Of a DNA stretch of 64,000 nucleotides, positions 56,781-64,000 are shown piece by piece. A program made the position numbers and the translations under genes. Source of the stretch: Helichrysum umbraculigerum (taxonomy: Eukaryota > Streptophyta > Magnoliopsida > Asterales > Asteraceae). Positions within the stretch are counted from its first letter, which is position 1. Each line of letters begins with the position of its first letter. The DNA lies in the NCBI GenBank assembly GCA_949592205.1, contig CATIUR010000013.1, positions 682,001 through 746,000 of the forward strand. Reading direction: 5' to 3'. The notes beneath the pieces were generated by a model. The model saw only the letters and a program-made list of their open reading frames with translations. It was not told where the DNA came from and did not search any database.

Positions 56781-59279
56781 TTTATGATTTTTATTTAAAA
56801 TAGTAAACTTTATCGAATCGTTCTGAAATTTTTACATGATGTTCCCACATGTGTTATATATTTCCTGTAATTTCTGTATAACTTTTGGAGGTCGTTTGAT
56901 ATTTTTTAAAAATTCGTAAAGTTAGCAGGTACTGTTTATCCAAATTTCAAGCTTTGTTCACAAATCAATTTTTCTGGAAGAATTGGTGTATTTTTAGAAC
57001 GAGCCAAAGAAAAACTTTTTGTAGATAACAAAATTACTAAGATTTTTCAAGTGGTCTCATACATTTTTGAGGTCTAGAACTCGAGTTATGGCTCCGAGAA
57101 GACTGGCCAGTTTTCTGTCAACCGAGACAGATTCGATATGTTGTTCGAGAAAATTATTTTCGTGTACTAAACGGAGTAGGATTGTTACGAAACAATTTTT
57201 TTTAGAACCCTTACTTCTTGTACTTCATTTTAGTCTTAAGAAACGTTATGTTGTAATGATTTTTCTAAAAATCGTGGAAGTAGGAGTAAAATCTAGACAG
57301 AAACTGTTATGTACATACATGTTTATAAAAACGTGTTTTAGTTTGATTTTTGGACATTATCTTGTTAAATGAACTTACTAACATGATAATAAAAATAAAG
57401 CATGAAAATCTAGTGAGAGAAAAGTTAGGGTTTTATAACAAAAACCGTCGCTAGAGAGAGAGATGAGTGAGATGAAGCTTGTTTCCTTCTCCTAGCTCCT
57501 TTTTCTTGTGTTTCTTCAAGGTATAAGTGGGTGGATGATGGTGGTTGATGGTGGTGAGGTGGTGGCCGAATGAGAGAGGGAGAGGAGAGTGTTTAATGTG
57601 TGTTTTTAGTGAGAGAGAGTGAGGAAGAGATTGAGAATAGATCTTGATGAATGCATATGTATGTATAATATTCAAAGGCAAGATCCACCTTTGGTGGATC
57701 TTGTCTTGAGCCTATTTTTTTTATTAAAAATGGGAGTTGAGGTTTGTAAAATCTTGCCTCCCAATTAGTGGTATTATACCCGTGTTCGTTTAAACGTATA
57801 TTTAGACGTTATATATTATACGTACGTGTTTATAAGTACGAATAACTTTTCGATATTTTTGGATGAAGTATTTTATCACAATACTTATTAATGAGTTATA
57901 AAAATATAACTTAGGTTTGTTTCGATTGTCGGGCACGTTTTGCGCGTTTTCGGGTCGTTTCAGAGCATTTTACACAACACGAAATGCTTATATGATATTA
58001 TCGAAATAATATTTGGAATTAAATATGTTTATCAAATAATTTCATATTATTTAATAAATTGAGTTCACCAACGTCCGTATTAATGTATCGGGATCTGCCC
58101 GATATGAAAATGCACGATTTAATATAATCGCGTACGTGTATATATATTCCAATATATATATTGATACATACAATTAGCCTAAACTAGTACTAATTACATG
58201 TATTAGCAGATGATTAGGAACTAATAACTAGCCCTAATTTGTCGGGTGTCACAGTGGGAATAACCGACTCATTTTCACCAACCTTATTTCCAGGATCTTC
58301 ATTTTAGTTCTTAAGCTTTCTAAAAATCTCTCGAATCACTTCAATAGAATATCAAAAGGAGATTAAGTAATTACTTTGTGTTTTGGGTTTCTACTTGATT
58401 TCAAGAAGAGTATCTTATTCTTCATCATCTTTTTGTTCTTCCCCAAATTATAAGCAAAAGGAAACTCAGTGATATAAGGCCACTGAGTTGAAGAACTGGG
58501 AATATCGGTGAGTGGTAACTGTATTCTTCGGTTCAACCCAGTTGTATCAAGTTTGGTTACAACGGGTGAATATATTTGTTATTGGTTATGGATTGTTTTG
58601 TTATTTGGGTTAATGCTGATATTGTTGATTGGTTATTTATTTTCCATAATGGCATGACTATTATGCATTATGTGACTATGTGGATTATTCATAGGTCAAC
58701 ACTGGTTGGGTTTGTGGCTATTGTTTGGCTGGCGGGGTTTCCGATACATATAGTTGATGGATGAACCCTAGTCAGTGAAGATAGCTTCAAACTATCGGTA
58801 CTGTGATGGCATACCAGTGGTTAAGGTGTTCTTGTGATGGCATACCAAGAACCGCCGGTCCTCTTTGATTGTTTGCGATTATGTTTATTTGTTGAAAGAT
58901 TTGTTATTTCTGGATTGAACTGTCAGATACAGTTCCATTCACTTAGCTCACACCATTCACTTAGCTGTGAGCTAATCCCACCGTGTTTAATATTTTGCAG
59001 ATTTTGTTTATGGTTAGAGGATGGTGATAGCATCGTACACGGGATGGATGTTTGACTATTACTACTGCGAATTACTCTGATCTTTTGGAAAATTAATGTC
59101 ATGTTTTGATGGAAAAAATTTAACACCCGGTCTTAAGTATATGTTTGTAATATAAAACTATAAGTGTGAAGTTTGAAAACTTGCTACTTTTGTATATGTA
59201 AATATGGTATTTGTGTTTTGGGACTCGCTTCCGAGGTTTATTTATATAAATTATGTTTGTTAAAAGGAGGGTGTTATAG

Positions 59280-61680
59280 TGATATCGCGTATAAAGTCAC
59301 GTTTTTACTACCGATATCTCTCTCATTCTGGAACGATTCTCGGCATATTAACTCAAAAACAGCACAAATCAGTAACATTATGCCAAGATGGTCAAAACGA
59401 GGTTGCACGATAAAAATCGAGCAAAACGGCCGAGAAACGAAGATTCCATATACGTTTGAAGATTCAGCGCTTAAAAATGAGATTTCAAGACTAAAGTGCC
59501 CTCCATCAACATCCAATATTTCCAAGATGTTCGTTTTTAAAATTTGAATCCAACAGAAGATGAATCAACCAAAACGGGTGAAAAATGAAGATTCTGCGTC
59601 TGCCGGAAGATCCAAATGATCCGTACGCAATATCTGGATCTAGGGACCTCATTTTAAGGCATATCCTATGTCAAAATATTCGTTTTTGAATTACGAATCC
59701 AACAAAAAAAGAATCAACTCAAACGGACGTATAACGAAGAAAACACGCACGAATCGAGAAACGAAGCAAAAGATCGCGCAACGGGGCGGGATGGGGCCCA
59801 CCGCCGCTGGTCACCAGCCAGCCGCCTCCGGCCACCTGGCTGGCGCCGCCGGCCACCCTACCCCCATCCCGGTTTCCTTTTTTGGCAAGTTTTGGTACCC
59901 GGTGCGCCTACTTTTCGCGTTGTATAGTACCCGGTGCGCCTACTTTTCGTGTTGTACACACCACTTTTGTCTAGTTTTTCTAACATGCACCTCAAGGCCA
60001 ACTTATGCTAAAATGAGCCAAAGCTCACCTATAAATAGGATGCTTAGGTTCATTTGTAACACACACCAACATATGCACATTTTCTAGCATATTTCATACT
60101 TTGTCACCATCCATTCTTTTCTTTCTTTATTGTAATACTTCCTTGGTTAATTAGACTAGCTAATTAACTAGTCAAGGAAGACTTGTACGGAGGTGCTCCG
60201 GGATGCATTTGTTGCTACGAGTTATTGTATTTCTTTATCAGGTTTTAATCTATCTTCCATATTTAATTATGTTCGTTCTTTCTTTAATAAATTTATATAT
60301 GTATGCTAGAATTGCCATGATTAGCTAAATAACTCAATTGTCTGCTATGATAGTCGTTTAGGAGAGATGTAAATATGTGATTATATTGTATGCTATGAGA
60401 TTGCGGGTGTTGTGTATTATGAATAGATGTAGGAATCGAATCTTTATCGTTTATCTACCCAACTCATGTTGTGACTAAAACCTTATCCAAAAATGAACGT
60501 AGCTAACTCATAGGGTATAGGTCACTTAGTTATACTATGTTTGATTGAATCAGTGAGCTCGGCATGGCCGGTGTTCTCTAGACCAAATTAGGATCCAAGA
60601 GACACGGAATATGGGAATAGAGGTAGATTAAGATTTAATTCGGACATACGGTATTTTTGAGACAACTTTCGGAATATCCTCGATTTAATTAATACATTTG
60701 TATGCTTAGGTCTAACTATTGTCTTGATTGTCTTATTGCATGTTCTTGTTTGATTGTTGCCTTAGGATTATCGTACTAGTAAAATACACCTAGCCTTAAT
60801 TGTTGTGAAATAACATGACGGCCCCTATTCAACTGTTCTTCGATATAGTACTGGAAATGCTTATGGCAAAGTACAAACGTATGGAAGTCGAGAACGATCG
60901 AAGGTAGTTGTGTTATGGATCAATTAACAAACGTATTACTTAAGTTTCTAATTGTAATATAAACCACTCCTGTCTTGTTGCATACTTGAGTAATGTTGAT
61001 AATTCATACGAATAAGTGATGACATCTTATCTGACCGCTTAGACCAGTTCTTCCAACTTATTCCGACAAGGGTAAAACCTGTTTACAAGATTGTTTATTC
61101 AGCAAACTGTGCCATGATTCGGACGTCTATGATGACCGAGATTGGGGAATAGGATTCGAGATTAACTGTCAGATAATATGGACATGCATTTGAGAGAACT
61201 TTCGGTGTATGTTTTAATATATTCTGCAACCCACTTGACATTCTATTTGCCTGATTGTGGACACTTCCGCGTTAGCCCGATAGTAGGATTGTAGCAATAA
61301 CTCACATTAACTTATGACTTATCCTCCTTAGAACTCTTCACACTTTAATATCACCTGAACCACTTCATAGTAGACAATCGCTTTAACTGCTGAACGCCCG
61401 AAGTAACCTCCATTTCTGATTTAATTTAGTTTAATCTTAGAATAGAAAACTCAAAACCCAAACCAACTCTCTTTCGCCCTAGCTAAATTCATAAAAGTCT
61501 CTAAATTCTCCTAGTTTCAATTCGTCGTGCTTTGAAGAACGATCCTAGGTCATACTTATCCTTGCTAGCCCTTAGATTAGCAATAGTAGTAACCCTAGGC
61601 CCCAGCCTTATAAATTTAAAACTCACTGCTGGTGTCCGGATAGTCATCGTTAACGACACCGACCTATTCGGGTGCCAACA
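59280..61680 (+). repeat. 5' LTR of the second Athila element (about 2.4 kb)
   Basis: Ends GGGTGCCAACA directly before AGTTTTTGACGCCGC. The TATA box is at 60030-60037. A 30-bp unit starting GTACCCGGTGCGCCTACTTT occurs twice (59895-59924 and 59927-59956, one difference), upstream of the TATA box where the first Athila has its palindromes. A GC-rich patch with GCCAGCC/GGCTGGC inverted words lies at 59790-59860. Confidence 0.85.
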
Positions 61681-61686
61681 AGTTTT

Positions 61687-61704
61687 TGACGCCGCTGCCG
61701 GGGA
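61687..61704 (+). promoter_or_regulatory. Athila primer-binding site (second element)
   Basis: TGACGCCGCTGCCGGGGA; it differs from the PBS at 33422 by one base (A for G at position 3). Confidence 0.85.
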
Positions 61705-61847
61705 AGCGTCGGCGACCGATTTTAGGAAGTTATTGACTTTAGTATTTTGCGATCCTTTTGAAAGATTAACATCAATCAAAAGTTACTTTTTGCATTTAGG
61801 ATTAGTTTAGGATTAGAATAGTTTTAGTTAACCACTTTTCATCAACC

Positions 61848-64000
61848 ATGTCAACACCTTACCCTGATTGGACCCAGCTTTTGGCTGTTCCTTCACCTAT
61901 TAAACGCTTACCTTCCTCAAAACAACTTTTACCACTTTTTATTCTTGAACAAAATCTTGTAAACAAAAGGAATGACGAGTTTCAAGACAACATTGATGCC
62001 ATGATAAAAATTTCCAACAAATTAATTTCTAACATGGAGTCTATTTTGGAAAACTTGAACTTTATTGAGGAAAGTACGTCAGCGACTACCATTCAACCCA
62101 ATGATGTGTTAATCGTCACAAGGGGAGGAAAAATAACCAAAGTTGATCCACCACCACCAGATAACACCCCCGAAAACACTTCTTCGCCCACACCTACACC
62201 AAGTGAACATGTGTCCATTGACATCCCTGTCACAACACCTGACCCATCACCAACCAAAACTCCGGATAATGTACCTCGCACGTGAATACCTTATCCCGGT
62301 AGACTTAAAAAGGAAAAGCAAGAAGCCCAATTCGGTAAATATCTGGACATGTTTAAAAGCTTGCACTTGAATGTTAGACTATTAGATGCTTTAGTAGAAA
62401 TGCCCACATGTGCCAAATTCTTTAAAGAACTTCTTTCAAACAAAGAAAAACTTAGGCAAATAGTTAGTTTACCCTTAGATGCTGAATGCTCTTTAATTGT
62501 ACAACATGGTCTTCCACCTAAGTTAGGAGACACTGGACGTTTTACAATACCTTGTTTTCTCCAAGATATCCAAATTAGTAATGCTTTAGCTGACCTAGGT
62601 GCTAGTGTTAATCTTATGCCTTATTCCCTCTATAAGAAATTAGGATTAAATAACCTACTGCCTACTCGTATGACCATTCAATTAGCTGACAGATCAGTTA
62701 AACTCCCTCGAGGAATTGCTGAAGATGTCATGGTCAAGGTCGATAAATTCGTCTTTCCAGTAGACTTCATCATCATGGATATAGAGGAAGACACCCACAT
62801 CCCACTCATCCTTGGCAGACCGTTCTTAAATACTGCCAAGGCCGTAATCGACGTAAACGAAAAATCTTTAAAACTAAGAGTCGGGAAAGAGGAGGTCACC
62901 TTTAATGTCGATCGATTAATGAAGCAACCCCTGGAAGAAGACCTTGGTTTGTGCGATACTATACAGGACATCTTTGATGAACATCTCCACGAAGTGTTGG
63001 CACTATCCAGCCAGAACCCGATACCTACCACAGTAGTCACCGTTCGAAAATTATATGATGAGGATCCTGGGCTGCATTCCGCAATCACTTCGCCAGCAAA
63101 TTCTGAAGAACTTCTATTTCCCTTGTTTGAAAAGAAGCTATCTTGCACCAATGGCAAAACGATAGCCGTCCCATTGGGATGCGGTACACCGATACCTTGG
63201 CTAAAAAGAGATACATCCACACTCGATGCCCCGAATCCAGCTCCTTCAATTAAAGAAATCCTGGATTCCTTAAAAGGGATGAGTATCGAGCCACCACCAT
63301 TTAAATCTCAATTAATCAACCAACCCGATTCTCTACCATTTCCAAACCCTGAATTAACCATAAACCAATCCTCAACCGCTCAATTTCAAGAATTCCAATT
63401 CACCGACGACGGAGAAATTATTCTCACCCGAAATGACGAAGTGTCCTCATCATCAGTCAACAAATACGAGCTAAAAACGAACGAATTTTCAAACCAAACC
63501 GAATGGGTCGAAATCGCATCAATCTCTACATCCGGACCTGAGATAGACGAGGCACCCTTCCAAGCTGAATATGAGAAGCTGAATAGAGACGAAATAGCTA
63601 GAATGAAGCCGTCTATTGAGGAACCACCAAACTTGGAATTAAAGGAATTACCACCTCACCTTGAATACGCTTACCTCCAAGGAACCTCCCAACTCCCGGT
63701 GATAATCTCAAAGGAGTTGAAACCAAAAGAGAAAGCCCAGCTAGTTGATGTGTTGAAATCACACAAGAAGGCAATCGCATGGAAAATTTCTGACATACAA
63801 GGAATTAGTCCTAACTATTGCACGCATAAGATCCTGATGGAGAACGATTTCAAACCATCTGTTCAAAGGCAGAGACGAGTAAACCCTAAAATTCAAGACG
63901 TAGTGAAACAAGAGGTTATCAAACTCTTGCATGCTGGACTAATATACCCAATTTCTGACTCACCTTGGGTTAGCCCTGTTCAAGTCGTCCCGAAGAAAGG
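61848..64000 (+). pseudogene. Athila gag(truncated)-protease-reverse transcriptase frame, partial
   Basis: The frame opens at ATG 61848 (MSTPYPDWTQLLAV), meets a TGA at 62283-62285, and then stays open in the same frame to the window end. The 145 codons before the stop are a short coiled-coil-like segment and a Pro/Thr-rich linker. The capsid core seen in the first Athila (ASTWFEGL and so on) is missing. After the stop: the gag/protease hinge (FGKYLDMFKSLHLNV), protease ALADLGASVNLMPYSLYKKL and PLILGRPFLNTAKAVIDV, a linker, the pre-RT segment NLELKELPPHLEYAYLQG, and the start of reverse transcriptase (YPISDSPWVSPVQVVPKK). It would be cut into two products by the TGA. Confidence 0.85.

Larger units (their letters stand above)
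59280..64000 (+). mobile_element. Second Athila-like gypsy element, 5' part (runs off the window)
   Basis: LTR, PBS, short N-terminal frame, protease and the start of reverse transcriptase are visible. The LTR start TGATATCGCGTATAAAGTCA is similar to TGATGTAACGCAAAAAGTCA of the first Athila. It starts one base after the end of the Tekay 3' LTR. No capsid-like gag core is present before the protease. The 3' half lies outside the window. Confidence 0.85.

Noticed and set aside
57067..57681. Genes in the solo LTR
   Set aside because: Short frames without domain or codon signal within a non-coding LTR.

Overview
This is nuclear DNA of a flowering plant, most likely a eudicot. It holds one multi-exon housekeeping gene with short AT-rich plant introns, one single-exon plant-type gene, and large blocks of nested plant transposons (Copia, Ty3/gypsy, LINE, hAT and Mutator-like MITEs, Helitron ends). 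I cannot name the species; an asterid such as Asteraceae is only a guess from the transposon style. Nothing looks bacterial or organellar, and I saw no CRISPR array, rRNA or tRNA gene.

Layout. 1-2060: remnants of two LTR families. 2061-9286: a Sirevirus-like Copia element on the minus strand that lacks its 3' LTR and sits in a LINE. 9287-14356: that LINE (minus), also split by a 1.6-kb Mutator-like element. 14835-19369: a complete MCM6 replicative helicase gene (minus, 18 exons, 838 aa) with two E2F-type sites upstream. 19690-26520: intergenic DNA with a 519-bp hAT MITE, Helitron-like ends, a tandem duplication and a single-exon gene of unknown function (22303-23280, plus). 26526-49684: a Tat-lineage gypsy element with a 5-bp target duplication (CTAAC), about 99% identical LTRs, and a spliced antisense gene in its 3' region. 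Its reverse transcriptase is split by an 11.8-kb Athila-like element (30926-42768) that has no polymerase but carries a very long gag-protease-unknown reading frame. 49690-52108: intergenic, with two MITEs and a Helitron-like end. 52109-59278: a gag-only Tekay-like element whose 3' LTR contains a 3.1-kb solo LTR of another family. 59280-64000: the start of a second Athila element, running off the window.

How it fits together. The two host genes are independent: one is cell-cycle DNA replication, the other unknown. The rest is a record of nested insertion: Athila into Tat; solo LTR into Tekay; Athila into the very edge of Tekay; Copia and a Mutator-like element into a LINE. Several elements have near-identical LTRs but broken or missing genes, so they were probably mobilised by proteins from other copies. 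The points most worth a second look are the pol-less Athila with its long unknown protein, the helically phased CCGTATACGG palindromes in its promoter, the hairpin array and antisense spliced gene of the Tat element, and the ACTGCATTTT array inside the Mutator-like element.
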